In this document: piece after piece, positions 16,266-28,491 of the stretch | Layout of the letters: each line of letters starts with the position of its first letter | Numbering within the stretch: position 1 is the first letter of the stretch | Assembly: GCF_900142015.1 (NCBI RefSeq) | Contig: NZ_FQZN01000009.1 | Span: 124,001-188,000, forward strand | Direction: 5' to 3' | Source: Bacteroides stercorirosoris | Lineage (GTDB): Bacteria; Bacteroidota; Bacteroidia; Bacteroidales; Bacteroidaceae | Length of the DNA stretch: 64,000 nt | Translations under genes and position numbers: made by a program | Notes under the pieces: model-generated | Told to the model about the DNA's origin: nothing | The model's database searches: none | What the model saw: the letters and a program-made list of their open reading frames with translations, nothing else

Positions 16266-18734
16266 ATGAATATTATGAAAAGATTCTATTTGTTTTTTGT
16301 AAGTGTACTCCTTTTCCCGCCTGCGGTGTCTGCCACGGAAACAGATTACACACAAGGACTTTCCATCTGGTTTGATACCCCTAACGGACTCGACGGGCAA
16401 ACGGTATGGTCACATGGCTATGGCGATAGGGGAGCCAATAAGGACAGAGCTTGGGAAAGCCGTTCACTACCTGTCGGAAACGGCAGTCTGGGCGCCAATA
16501 TCCTGGGTTCTGTTGCTGCTGAAAGAATTACACTCAATGAAAAAACACTCTGGAGAGGCGGACCGAACACATCCGGCGGGGCTGACTATTACTGGAATGT
16601 AAACAAACAATCTGCCCACCTCCTGAAAGATATCCGGCAAGCTTTTAGTGATGGAAACGGGGAAAAGGCAGCAGAACTGACCCGCAAAAACTTTAACGGG
16701 CTGGCAGCATACGAAGAAAAAGATGAGAACCCGTTCCGCTTCGGTTCATTTACCACAATGGGTGAACTATACATAGAAACCGGACTGAGCGAAGTGCGGA
16801 TGAAAAACTATCGCCGCATATTATCACTGGACTCGGCAATGGCAGTAGTGCAGTTCGATAAGGAAGGTGTGCAATATCGCCGCAAATACTTTGTTTCCTA
16901 TCCGGACAGCGTGATGGTCATGGAGTTCTCAGCCACTAAAGCCGGACAGCAAAATCTGGAATTAAGTTACAGCCCGAATCCGGAAGCCCAAAGCAATATG
17001 CGGAATGACGGAACTGACGGGCTGCTATATACCGGAACGCTGAACAACAATGGAATGAAGTTCGCTTTCCGGATTAAAGCGATTACAGAAGGCGGAACCG
17101 TAACGGCACAAAACGACCGCCTGATTGTGAAAGGCGCCGACAGGGTTATATTCCTGCTCACGGCAGATACCGACTATAAGATGAACTTCACCCCCGACTT
17201 TAAAGACCCTAAAACTTATGTAGGGAACGATCCGATACAAACCACACAGCACATGATGGAGCAAGCTGCGCAAAAAGGATACAACACTTTGTGCAACAAT
17301 CACAAGGCGGACTACACCGCATTATTCAACCGGGTGACATTAAATCTGAATCCGGACAGCGAAAGCCCCAACCTACCCACTTATCAGCGGCTGGCAAATT
17401 ACAGGAAAGAGCAACCGGACTATCGTCTGGAAGAATTATACTATCAGTTCGGACGCTATTTACTGATAGCCAGTTCACGACCGGGCAACTTGCCGGCCAA
17501 TCTACAAGGGGTATGGCACAATAACGTAGATGGTCCCTGGCGGGTAGACTACCACAACAACATCAACATACAGATGAATTACTGGCCTGCATGTCCCACA
17601 AACCTGGGAGAATGTACCTGGCCGTTGATTGACTTTATCCGTGGCTTAGTGAAACCAGGCGAAAAGACCGCACAGGCCTACTTCGGCGCACGCGGATGGA
17701 CAGCTTCCATTTCTGCCAATATCTTCGGATTCACCGCGCCGTTATCCAGTGAGGTAATGGCATGGAACTTCAATCCAATGGCTGGTCCCTGGTTGGCAAC
17801 TCACATCTGGGAATACTACGATTACACACGCGACCGGAAATTCCTGAAAGAAATCGGATATGACCTGATTAAAAGTAGTGCACAGTTTACCGTAGACTAC
17901 TTATGGCACAAACCGGACGGCACTTATACAGCCGCTCCTTCCACTTCCCCCGAGCATGGTCCGATTGATGAAGGCGCCACGTTCGTCCATGCCGTAGTCC
18001 GGGAAATTCTTCTGGATGCTATCGAGGCGAGCAAAGTGTTGGGTGTGGACAACAAAGAGCGTAAGCAGTGGCAGAAAGTTCTGAATAAACTTGTTCCATA
18101 CCAAATCGGCCGCTACGGACAGTTAATGGAATGGTCCAAAGACATAGACGATCCGAATGACAATCATCGTCACGTAAACCATTTGTTCGGATTACATCCG
18201 GGACACACTCTGTCTCCCATAACCACTCCTGTATTAGCTGAAGCGGCAAAAGTTGTTTTGGTACACCGCGGAGACGGCGCCACCGGCTGGAGTATGGGAT
18301 GGAAACTAAACCAATGGGCAAGACTTCAGGATGGAAATCATGCTTATAAATTATTCGGCAATCTATTAAAAAACGGTACACTGGATAATCTGTGGGATAC
18401 ACATGCACCCTTCCAGATTGACGGCAATTTCGGAGGAACGGCTGGCATCACAGAGATGCTATTGCAAAGTCACATGGGCTTTATCCAACTATTACCCGCC
18501 CTACCGGATGCTTGGAAAGAAGGCTCAATCAACGGAATATGTGCAAAAGGCAACTTTGAGGTTTCCATATCCTGGAAAAACAATCAGTTAGTTGAAGCGG
18601 TGCTCTTATCAAAAGCCGGAGCCCCCTGCACTCTCAGATATGGCGACAAGTCAATCTCATTTAAAACAGTGAAAGGAAAAACCTATAAAGTAAGAATCGA
18701 TGGAGATAAGCTAAAGCAAACGCCAATTTTATAG
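16266..18734 (+). CDS. GH95 alpha-L-fucosidase
   Basis: An 822-residue exported enzyme: signal peptide about 1-23 (start at 16266, or the second Met at 16275), N-terminal beta-sandwich domain with WESRSLPVGNGSLGANILG and ERITLNEKTLWRGGP, then the (alpha/alpha)6 barrel. Residues that correspond to the catalytic set of Bifidobacterium AfcA can be seen: Asn432 and Asn434 in NINIQMNYWP, Glu in TSPEHGP, and Asp719 in FQIDGNFGG. Family members release terminal alpha-1,2-linked L-fucose from host glycans or L-galactose from plant xyloglucan. It is a single transcription unit with its own terminator, outside the PUL, but would complement its fucosidase. No lipobox, so probably periplasmic. Confidence 0.92.
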   Translation: MNIMKRFYLFFVSVLLFPPAVSATETDYTQGLSIWFDTPNGLDGQTVWSHGYGDRGANKDRAWESRSLPVGNGSLGANILGSVAAERITLNEKTLWRGGPNTSGGADYYWNVNKQSAHLLKDIRQAFSDGNGEKAAELTRKNFNGLAAYEEKDENPFRFGSFTTMGELYIETGLSEVRMKNYRRILSLDSAMAVVQFDKEGVQYRRKYFVSYPDSVMVMEFSATKAGQQNLELSYSPNPEAQSNMRNDGTDGLLYTGTLNNNGMKFAFRIKAITEGGTVTAQNDRLIVKGADRVIFLLTADTDYKMNFTPDFKDPKTYVGNDPIQTTQHMMEQAAQKGYNTLCNNHKADYTALFNRVTLNLNPDSESPNLPTYQRLANYRKEQPDYRLEELYYQFGRYLLIASSRPGNLPANLQGVWHNNVDGPWRVDYHNNINIQMNYWPACPTNLGECTWPLIDFIRGLVKPGEKTAQAYFGARGWTASISANIFGFTAPLSSEVMAWNFNPMAGPWLATHIWEYYDYTRDRKFLKEIGYDLIKSSAQFTVDYLWHKPDGTYTAAPSTSPEHGPIDEGATFVHAVVREILLDAIEASKVLGVDNKERKQWQKVLNKLVPYQIGRYGQLMEWSKDIDDPNDNHRHVNHLFGLHPGHTLSPITTPVLAEAAKVVLVHRGDGATGWSMGWKLNQWARLQDGNHAYKLFGNLLKNGTLDNLWDTHAPFQIDGNFGGTAGITEMLLQSHMGFIQLLPALPDAWKEGSINGICAKGNFEVSISWKNNQLVEAVLLSKAGAPCTLRYGDKSISFKTVKGKTYKVRIDGDKLKQTPIL

Positions 18735-18750
18735 TAAGGTCCTACAATAA

Positions 18751-18788
18751 ATAATGCCATTGAAAACACTTGTTTCCAATGGCATTAT
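18751..18788. terminator. Bidirectional hairpin between GH95 and glsB
   Basis: 18-bp arms ATAATGCCATTGAAAACA and TGTTTCCAATGGCATTAT with one mismatch and a 2-nt loop, lying between the ends of two convergent genes. Confidence 0.8.
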
Positions 18789-18806
18789 CATATAAAAATT
18801 CCAGTT

Positions 18807-19793
18807 TTACCTACTCGGAAAGAAGACTTTATTTGCTCCTGAGGTCAGTTTGCAAGCCTCCGGTTCATTTTCTATGAACGACTGGATGTGGCGGATACGC
18901 TTTTCTGCCAAAATCTCGTCCACAGCAATCAAGATACCGGTTTCTTCTACATCACCGAAACCATAGTTAATAGCAGTACCGAACATACGCATGGTAGGGC
19001 TCAAGCTCATATAAGCGTTCACCAAAGGAGGAATGTTATAACCTAACTTACGTATTTCGCAATTCAGTATCTTATAGTCTTCCTTAAAGGTATTCTTACA
19101 GAACAAAGCAGCCAAATCAGCCTCCTTAGCTTCCATTTCGAGCGGTTTCATCGGAGTAATCAAGCAATCCTTATCTTCAAAATGCTTCTTCAGGAAATAA
19201 AGAATCATGTCGCGCCCCTGACGATGATAGCTCGGATACATCGTTACCTTACCGAAGAAATACTTCACATTGGGCATCACTACCGTCAACGCACCTAAAC
19301 CATCCCACAGGTTATCCAAAGCAAACAGACCTTTGCTTCCGGCACGGGTGGACTGATACTCAACGGTTACAAACGAGCGTCCTAACTCTATAGTGGTAGG
19401 AAGATACTCTTTCAAAAACTTCTCAGAGAAATTGAACATATGAGCCGTAGCCAAAATGGGAGCACCATCCTCGTCAAACTGAACATCCGTACCAAGAAGA
19501 TATCGGTAACCGCCTAATATTTCCTCTGCTTCCGGATTCCAGACAATCAGCTGTTTATAAGGATTCTCCATGATATCATATTCATCGATATCCAGCGGTT
19601 TACCTGTACCTCCGCCTGCCGCACGAAAAGCAATCTCACGCAAACGTCCGATTTCCTTCATGGTGTTCGGAGAATCCTGAGCCGTAATAATATAAATCTG
19701 ATTATGGCTCTTATTTGTCATACGCAGACGCTTTTCCTCGGTAAGTTCCGCTTTTAACAGTTCCTTACTTATAGGTTCAATAATCTCTTCCAT
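18807..19793 (-). CDS. glsB: Glycine N-acyltransferase-like GNAT protein
   Basis: A 328-residue GNAT-fold protein of the OlsB/hemolysin-like type. Visible features are the strand EILGGYRYLLG, the core ELGRSFVTVEYQ (acyl donor site) and the Lys/Gly-rich RAGSKGLFALDNLWDGLG. The homologue in B. thetaiotaomicron makes the N-acyl amide of glycine lipids, and a PlsC-type O-acyltransferase gene directly upstream (50 bp) is the partner expected. Together the two would form diacylated glycine lipids in the membrane. The naming rests on recognition of the gene pair, not on a search, so ornithine as substrate cannot be excluded. Confidence 0.8.
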   Translation of the reverse strand: MEEIIEPISKELLKAELTEEKRLRMTNKSHNQIYIITAQDSPNTMKEIGRLREIAFRAAGGGTGKPLDIDEYDIMENPYKQLIVWNPEAEEILGGYRYLLGTDVQFDEDGAPILATAHMFNFSEKFLKEYLPTTIELGRSFVTVEYQSTRAGSKGLFALDNLWDGLGALTVVMPNVKYFFGKVTMYPSYHRQGRDMILYFLKKHFEDKDCLITPMKPLEMEAKEADLAALFCKNTFKEDYKILNCEIRKLGYNIPPLVNAYMSLSPTMRMFGTAINYGFGDVEETGILIAVDEILAEKRIRHIQSFIENEPEACKLTSGANKVFFPSR

Positions 19794-19843
19794 ATTTTTC
19801 TGTTAGTAGTTCTTTAAATTCACTTTATTACCTTACCATCACT

Positions 19844-20689
19844 CTATAACTTATACACAATATCCTTCACATAAGCCGCCCACTCGGCAGGAGTCTTCGA
19901 CTTATCAAAAGTTTGCCAAGGTATGGGCTTTCCTATCGTGACGGTAAATGTTTTATGACGGTTCTTCAGCATCTCATCCGCAAGGTAGAGCATGGCTATG
20001 TTAATTTTGATGCCCAAAAATTTGCAGACGTTAGCCAAATTATAAAAGAAGTTCGAATTCCGGCCTTCAAAATGAATGGGGACAACGTCGCGTTGTGCCT
20101 GCACACTCTTTACGATAAAGGTCTTCTTCCAATCCAGGTCACGGATCACTCCATTCTGACGCCGGGAGCATAATCCGGCAGGGAACATAATCAACTGATC
20201 ATTCGATGCAAAACCCGCTTCTACCATTCTCGGAAAATCTTTTGCCTGTTTTCCGGTCTTATTAATAGGTATACAAAGGGGAGCTAATCCTTGCAGGTTC
20301 ATCAGCAGGTCATTCACCATATACTTCACCTTACCTTTATAGAAACTGCCCAGCACATATCCCAAAGCCACACCGTCCTGGCCTCCCAACGGATGATTGG
20401 AAACAAAGGTGTACAGTCCTTCGGTCGGCAGATTCTCTTCTCCCTTCACCACAATATCGGCATCCAGAAATTCCAGACAAGCTTTTAAGAAGTCCACACC
20501 TACCTTATCCTTCGACTCGCGCAGGAAAACATTCAGTTCTTCCTGATGAACGATTCTTTTCAGATAAGAGACAACGAATTTGGGGATATACTTATAGTGC
20601 TTCGGAGCCTTTTCCCGGAGCACTTTATCAATATCAATCAAAAATAAAGAGTCGTCAGCCATTCTTTTTAAGATGAAATGATTGCGCAA
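19844..20689 (-). CDS. glsA: PlsC-family O-acyltransferase of glycine lipid synthesis
   Basis: A 281-residue lysophospholipid-type acyltransferase. The catalytic His99 and Asp105 are in NHPLGGQDG, with one more residue between them than the usual HX4D. The donor pocket motif FPAGLCSRR takes the place of FPEGTR, and VVPIHFEGRNSNFFY is the motif IV region. It would add the second acyl chain to the hydroxyl of the N-acylglycine made by the next gene. The order glsA-glsB on one transcript is the B. thetaiotaomicron arrangement. No signal peptide; likely a cytoplasmic membrane-associated enzyme. Confidence 0.8.
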   Translation of the reverse strand: MRNHFILKRMADDSLFLIDIDKVLREKAPKHYKYIPKFVVSYLKRIVHQEELNVFLRESKDKVGVDFLKACLEFLDADIVVKGEENLPTEGLYTFVSNHPLGGQDGVALGYVLGSFYKGKVKYMVNDLLMNLQGLAPLCIPINKTGKQAKDFPRMVEAGFASNDQLIMFPAGLCSRRQNGVIRDLDWKKTFIVKSVQAQRDVVPIHFEGRNSNFFYNLANVCKFLGIKINIAMLYLADEMLKNRHKTFTVTIGKPIPWQTFDKSKTPAEWAAYVKDIVYKL

Positions 20690-20765
20690 AATTAACTCAT
20701 CTTTTTAATTATACGCAATAAATTTGGTGAAAACTGCACCCAAAAACAAACAAAAGGCACCCAAA

Positions 20766-20844
20766 AACTATCAATTGTTAGTTTTTGCCCTAAAGATTGC
20801 CTAAAATACGTCCGTCGGAGTAAGCTAACTTTCGTAAAATTGCA
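20766..20844 (+). promoter_or_regulatory. Upstream control module of ECF sigma gene 1
   Basis: An 18-bp near-palindrome AACTATCAATTGTTAGTT (20766-20783, one mismatch) and, 43 bp further, AACTTTCGTAAAATTGCA (20827-20844). Both recur at exactly +800 bp before the second sigma gene, so they are conserved control elements. The second contains TAAAATTG, one base from the Bacteroides -7 box. Confidence 0.65.
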
Positions 20845-20894
20845 GCATCAAAAGTAAAACGAATGAATAACTATAATAAAAAGGAGAGAACGAT

Positions 20895-21398
20895 ATGAAC
20901 AGTATTACATTTCAAAAAGATTTGCTCGGAGTACAAAACGACTTATTACGCTTTGCATACAAATTAACCTCCGACCGTGAAGAAGCAAACGACTTGCTCC
21001 AGGAAACCTCTTTAAAGGCATTGGATAACGAAGATAAATACATGCCCGATACTAATTTTAAAGGATGGATGTACACCATCATGCGTAATATATTCATCAA
21101 CAACTACCGTAAAGTGGTACGCGACCAGACTTTCGTTGACCAGACAGATAATCTCTATCATCTGAACCTCCCGCAGGATTCAGGCTTTGAAAGTACTGAA
21201 AGCGCCTACGACCTGAAAGAGATGCACCGCGTAGTGAATGCACTGCCCCGCGAATATAAGATTCCATTCTCCATGCACGTCTCCGGTTTCAAGTACCGCG
21301 AAATTGCAGAGAAGCTGGGATTGCCACTGGGAACAGTAAAGAGCCGCATCTTCTTCACACGCCAGAAGTTGCAGCAGGAACTGAAAGACTTTAGATAA
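20895..21398 (+). CDS. ECF-type RNA polymerase sigma factor (copy 1)
   Basis: A 167-residue group IV sigma factor. Region 2 spans about 8-75 (RFAYKLTSDREEANDLLQET, then FKGWMYTIMRNIFINNYRK) and region 4 about 105-160 (LPREYKIPFSMHVSGFKYRE and GLPLGTVKSRIF helix-turn-helix). It directs polymerase to an alternative promoter set. No anti-sigma gene adjoins it, unlike most Bacteroides ECF factors. The next gene is a close paralogue differing mainly by conservative changes. A strong purine-rich Shine-Dalgarno (AAAAAGGAGAGAACG) precedes it. It ends before a strong terminator. Regulon unknown. Confidence 0.92.
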   Translation: MNSITFQKDLLGVQNDLLRFAYKLTSDREEANDLLQETSLKALDNEDKYMPDTNFKGWMYTIMRNIFINNYRKVVRDQTFVDQTDNLYHLNLPQDSGFESTESAYDLKEMHRVVNALPREYKIPFSMHVSGFKYREIAEKLGLPLGTVKSRIFFTRQKLQQELKDFR

Positions 21399-21471
21399 CG
21401 AGAAAACCTATTCCTTAACTATATAAATGATGTCCCTCAATTAAGACTCCAAATGACCAGTAACCAGAGTG

Positions 21472-21514
21472 GGGGCGGAAAGCTTGAAGAAAGTTTTCCG
21501 CCCCATCATTTTTT
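21472..21514 (+). terminator. Rho-independent terminator after ECF sigma gene 1
   Basis: GGGGCGGAAA and TTTTCCGCCCC form a 10-bp GC-rich stem (21472-21504) followed by a T-rich run ending near 21514. Confidence 0.85.
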
Positions 21515-21565
21515 GGTAAAAAGGATATTGCGGACCACCTGAAAACTATCAAAATACCACCCGAA

Positions 21566-21644
21566 AACTATCAATTGATAGTTTCCCCCCTATTTTTTAA
21601 CTGAAATCCGCCTGCTGAAGTAATGCAACTTTCGTAAAATTGCA
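21566..21644 (+). promoter_or_regulatory. Upstream control module of ECF sigma gene 2
   Basis: Perfect 18-bp palindrome AACTATCAATTGATAGTT (21566-21583) and AACTTTCGTAAAATTGCA (21627-21644), the latter identical to the copy upstream of gene 1 while the sequence between and around is diverged. Confidence 0.65.
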
Positions 21645-21688
21645 ATGCCAAAACAATACGAACGAATAATTAAGAAAAGGAGATTGAT

Positions 21689-22195
21689 ATGAACAACAGC
21701 ATTACATTCCAGAAAGATTTAATCGGAGTACAAGACGATTTATTACGCTTTGCATACAAATTGACCTCCGACCGTGAAGAAGCAAATGACTTACTCCAGG
21801 AAACATCGTTAAAGATATTGGATAACGAAGATAAATATGCTCCCGATACCAACTTCAAAGGATGGACATACACCATCATGCGTAATATCTTTATTAATAA
21901 CTATCGTAAGGTGATACGTGACCAGACATTCGTAGATCAGACGGATAATCTTTATCATCTGAACCTGCCGCAGGAATCCGGCTTCGAATGCACGGAAAGT
22001 GCTTATGACCTGAAAGAGATGCACCGCATTGTGAATGCGTTGCCCCGCGAATACAAAATCCCGTTTTCCATGCACGTTTCCGGTTTCAAATACCGCGAAA
22101 TCGCCGAGAAGTTAGGATTGCCGCTGGGAACAGTGAAAAGCCGCATCTTCTTCACCCGTCAAAAGCTACAACAAGAGTTGAAGGATTTTGTTTAA
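21689..22195 (+). CDS. ECF-type RNA polymerase sigma factor (copy 2)
   Basis: A 168-residue sigma factor nearly identical to the preceding one. Regions 2 and 4 are intact (NDLLQETSLKILDNEDKY; YREIAEKLGLPLGTVKSR). Residue changes such as Met to Ala, Val to Ile and Ser to Cys are scattered and the DNA has many silent differences, so the duplication is not recent. Each copy has its own terminator and its own upstream module, meaning they are two independent units. A partial split in function is possible. No anti-sigma gene is present. Confidence 0.92.
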   Translation: MNNSITFQKDLIGVQDDLLRFAYKLTSDREEANDLLQETSLKILDNEDKYAPDTNFKGWTYTIMRNIFINNYRKVIRDQTFVDQTDNLYHLNLPQESGFECTESAYDLKEMHRIVNALPREYKIPFSMHVSGFKYREIAEKLGLPLGTVKSRIFFTRQKLQQELKDFV

Positions 22196-22262
22196 AAGAA
22201 AAGTAAATAATCTACGATTTATATAGATTTAGTACAGATTTTAGTTGTGTCAGAGAAGAAAT

Positions 22263-22292
22263 GGGCAGACTGGAGTAAGTTCCAATCTGCCC
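22263..22292. terminator. Bidirectional terminator between sigma gene 2 and GH16
   Basis: GGGCAGACTGGA and TCCAATCTGCCC pair over 12 bp with one mismatch and a 6-nt loop, followed on the plus strand by a T-rich run. Confidence 0.75.
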
Positions 22293-22323
22293 AAATCTGT
22301 TTTATAAAGCGGACTTTGGCAAA

Positions 22324-23319
22324 TCAATAGTATTTCGTTGCCGGAGCTTTCGCCCCTCTATATTCATTATTTACGTAGACACGTATCCAATCAATAGACA
22401 TGGTAGGCATCGCGTCTTTCTTCCATTCGGAAGGGATAATGGCACCGGGCCAGGCATCCGGATTCGTAGAGATGCCTGTGCTGAAAATAAGGAAGAAACC
22501 CAGCGGATCACTCCAGGGCCAGTCCGTATTACCATCGTCACCTTTGCGATGTTCAAAATAAGCCTGCCCGTTGACACCACCCACAATACGGTCGGAATAC
22601 CATTCCAACCAATAGATGTTCCACCGGGACATATCGGCAAGGTCAATCGTGGAAGTTACACTGCCCGAACCGCCTACCACACCTGCATAATAATTCTCGG
22701 AATGCAGTGTGAAATGAGCGCGGTCGTTCAGCGTCTTCTTCGGATTCTCCAAAAGGTCGATTTCACCGTTCTTCGGCCAGGGACGGTTATTATTGCCCAT
22801 AAACCAGAGGGCATCATTAAAGCCTACGTAAGGAGTACGCTTGAAGCGGATTTCAATGCGCATATTCTCGGTAAAATTACACCAGAATTCCTTGCTTCCC
22901 GGCAAAGAAGTGCGGTAACAACCGTGAGAGTACTTCACTTTCTTACCGAAACGGTTGTCTATCGAGTCTTTCTCTTCCACACTCCAGATACGCAAAACTC
23001 CCTCATCTACCTTTGAGCATTTCCGGTTATCAACCTTTGCCGTACGGGACATGTGCAGGCCTCTATGCTCGATAAAGCCAAGCGGTAGTCCTTTTTTCGT
23101 ATCCTTATCATTAAACTCATGGGCAGTATAAAAAGACCATCCTTTCATTTTAGGATGCATATCTCCCTTCCTTAGGTGCAACGCATCCCCCGGATTGTCA
23201 TACACCAATGTTTCATCATCTTTCGGTAATTTCTTCTCCGCTTGTCCGCCATCAGGATAAGAATTAAACTTTCCAAAAAACAATGCCGCAACAACTATAG
23301 ATACAATAGAATATTTCAT
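22324..23319 (-). CDS. GH16 endo-glycosidase (candidate endo-O-glycanase)
   Basis: A 331-residue protein with an N-terminal hydrophobic export signal (about 1-16, no lipobox) and a GH16 jelly-roll domain. The catalytic signature Glu186-Ile-Asp188-Leu-Leu-Glu191 has the beta-bulge form, with Glu186 as nucleophile and Glu191 as acid/base; aromatic residues of the cleft are in NDALWFMGNNNRPWP. Several Bacteroides GH16 enzymes encoded next to GH29, GH20, GH2 and sulfatase genes cut poly-N-acetyllactosamine in mucin O-glycans or keratan. That activity is the best guess here from context, while laminarin, agar or porphyran cleavage is not excluded. It is the last gene of the susC operon, 4 bp after GH29. 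Confidence 0.85.
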   Translation of the reverse strand: MKYSIVSIVVAALFFGKFNSYPDGGQAEKKLPKDDETLVYDNPGDALHLRKGDMHPKMKGWSFYTAHEFNDKDTKKGLPLGFIEHRGLHMSRTAKVDNRKCSKVDEGVLRIWSVEEKDSIDNRFGKKVKYSHGCYRTSLPGSKEFWCNFTENMRIEIRFKRTPYVGFNDALWFMGNNNRPWPKNGEIDLLENPKKTLNDRAHFTLHSENYYAGVVGGSGSVTSTIDLADMSRWNIYWLEWYSDRIVGGVNGQAYFEHRKGDDGNTDWPWSDPLGFFLIFSTGISTNPDAWPGAIIPSEWKKDAMPTMSIDWIRVYVNNEYRGAKAPATKYY

Positions 23320-23323
23320 AATA

Positions 23324-25195
23324 CTACTTTGTCAAAACACCTACTTCACCGACAGTTACGGCATCTTTATTATTAATCTCCGACAAGGGTTCCAGTTTGA
23401 AGTAACGAGCAGGATACGTCTTTCCAAACCGTACAAAGTAAGGTACGGGATTGTGCATGATGTTACTGAACTCACCGCCTGCCTCACATTTAGTCCACGA
23501 CTGACCGTCGAGACTAATGTAGAAAGCATATTTATAGATAGTTCCCGTTAAATCTTCTTCCAGAGAGGGAGCGTAACAGAAACCTTTCACACTCACTTCA
23601 TGCCCCATATCGACTACCAGTGGTGTAAGAACAGAGGCACGCCAGACAGTTTTCCGGTCTCCGTCAATAGCCAGGCGGGAATCCGCATTGCCACCAACCA
23701 CTTTCCATTCAGCCACAGCAACATCACTAAGCTGTACTTCTGCACTTTTATCAGCAAGAGGTTCGGCATAGAACAGACCTACGGCAGAAACGTTAGCTAT
23801 GCCACGTGCAGAGCGAATCGTAACACGGATCCGTTCCGGACGAGTGTCGGAGAAGCGGACAAGACGCTTATACCCTACTGTAGTACCCTCGGTAAGATGA
23901 ATCCAAGCACCGTCTTTATAGGCTTCGACAAGGAAACTTGCGATACGTTGCCCCTTGGAAATATCTTCCTGAATCATAAAAGCATTCACCAGTGCATCTT
24001 TCTGCACATCATATTCGCGTGCTGTACCGGAAGTCCCATACCAGGCTTCATCTCCTTTCAGCACATAATTACGGGCAAAAGTCTTCTTCAAATAACCGGA
24101 GAACTCCTTCAACCGTTGCACATCGCTCTCATTAATCCGCCCACGAAGGTCGGGTGGGATATTCAGCAAAAGAACAGAATTATAACCTACGGATTGAAAA
24201 TAGATATCCGCCAGATGGCTCAAAGACTTCACCTGATTGTCTTGGTCGGCATGATAGAACCAGCCCGGACGGATAGAAACATCCACTTCCGAAGGATACC
24301 AGAAAAGTTCGGTAGCACGAGCCACGATGTCACGTCCGCCCAGATCCTTAGCCTTTCCATAAATACCCAGTTTCTTGTTCTGTTCACCAGAACGGGGATA
24401 GATACCCGGAGTCAGCGCCGTAGCACTCCACTCAGTTTCACGGCCGATACCTCTTTCATTGCCTACCCAACGGACATCATCTCCCATAATAGCAGTAACA
24501 GCTTTGGGTTGCAGGCGGCGAATGGTTTTCAGAATGCCATCCCAGTCGTAGATTTGCTTCTTTCCATTAGGACCTTCACCGTTAGCACCGTCAAACCAGA
24601 CTTCGTGCACTTCACCGTAGTTGGTAAGCAATTCGGTGAGTTGTTCAATAAAGAACTGGTTGTAGGCGGGGGAATCACCGTAACAAGAAGCATTGCGATC
24701 CCAGGGGGAAAGGTAGACACCGAACTTGACACCGTACTTCTTGCAGGCATCACGTAGTTCGCGAACGACATCGCCTTTTCCGTTTTTCCAAGAGGAAGAA
24801 GCTACGGAGTGGCGGGTGGTCTTTGTAGGCCAGAGGCAGAAGCCGTCGTGATGCTTGGCGGTGATGAGGGCCATCTTGAAACCGGCATCCTTGAGGGTAC
24901 GCACCCATTGTTCGCAATCCAGGGCCGTGGGGTTGAAGATATTCGGGTCTTCTGTTCCGTCGCCCCACTCACGACCGGTGAAGGTATTCACACCGAAGTG
25001 CAGGAAAGCAGTCAGTTCCATTTGCTGCCACTCCAGTTGCTGGGGAGTGGGAACCAGACGAGAGGCCATGTCGAGTTTCTCTTCGGCAGTGGCATTAGCG
25101 GGAAAAGCAACGTGCTTTTCATAATAAGTCTCCTGCGCCCGCAGTCCAGTGAGGGAGGCGAGGGAGAGGATGAGGGTTAGAATCTGTTGTTTCAT
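23324..25195 (-). CDS. GH29 alpha-L-fucosidase with C-terminal F5/8-type domain
   Basis: A 623-residue exported enzyme (signal MKQQILTLILSLASLTG). The (beta/alpha)8 barrel carries AKHHDGFCLWPTKTTRHSV and YLSPWDRN; the nucleophile is Asp202 in EVWFDGANG. Residues about 480-620 form a discoidin/CBM32-like domain (AIDGDRKTVWRASV, FYISLDGQSWTK). This layout is typical of the GH29-B branch, which removes alpha-1,3/1,4 fucose from Lewis-type structures. It lies between the GH2 and GH16 genes of the PUL. Subfamily preference is inferred from the layout. Confidence 0.92.
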   Translation of the reverse strand: MKQQILTLILSLASLTGLRAQETYYEKHVAFPANATAEEKLDMASRLVPTPQQLEWQQMELTAFLHFGVNTFTGREWGDGTEDPNIFNPTALDCEQWVRTLKDAGFKMALITAKHHDGFCLWPTKTTRHSVASSSWKNGKGDVVRELRDACKKYGVKFGVYLSPWDRNASCYGDSPAYNQFFIEQLTELLTNYGEVHEVWFDGANGEGPNGKKQIYDWDGILKTIRRLQPKAVTAIMGDDVRWVGNERGIGRETEWSATALTPGIYPRSGEQNKKLGIYGKAKDLGGRDIVARATELFWYPSEVDVSIRPGWFYHADQDNQVKSLSHLADIYFQSVGYNSVLLLNIPPDLRGRINESDVQRLKEFSGYLKKTFARNYVLKGDEAWYGTSGTAREYDVQKDALVNAFMIQEDISKGQRIASFLVEAYKDGAWIHLTEGTTVGYKRLVRFSDTRPERIRVTIRSARGIANVSAVGLFYAEPLADKSAEVQLSDVAVAEWKVVGGNADSRLAIDGDRKTVWRASVLTPLVVDMGHEVSVKGFCYAPSLEEDLTGTIYKYAFYISLDGQSWTKCEAGGEFSNIMHNPVPYFVRFGKTYPARYFKLEPLSEINNKDAVTVGEVGVLTK

Positions 25196-25234
25196 TGTCT
25201 ATGTATATAATAAGTTTGCTATAAACAAAACTAT

Positions 25235-25313
25235 CTGTCATCCTAAGCGTAGCCGAAGGATCTACTCTTTTGTAACGGGAGAGGAGATGCTTCGACTACG
25301 CTCAGCATGACAG
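25235..25313. repeat. Imperfect inverted repeat (dispersed-type intergenic hairpin)
   Basis: CTGTCATCCTAAGCGTAGCC (from 25235) and GACTACGCTCAGCATGACAG (to 25313) pair over most of their length with a roughly 25-bp centre. Such GTCAT..GCGTAG hairpins are dispersed in many genomes. It splits the GH29 and GH2 genes inside the operon and may stabilise or attenuate the mRNA. Confidence 0.7.
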
Positions 25314-25336
25314 AATGAGAGAATATCAAGCTCCCC

Positions 25337-28444
<3,108 letters not shown>

Positions 28445-28491
28445 CTACTGCTTTATTAGACTCGTTTCTATTAGTAATGCGCCAACGGTCT

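Noticed and set aside
23600..24757. 385-aa plus-strand ORF
   Set aside because: Lies antisense within GH29; no recognisable domain. Long antisense frames arise from codon bias here.
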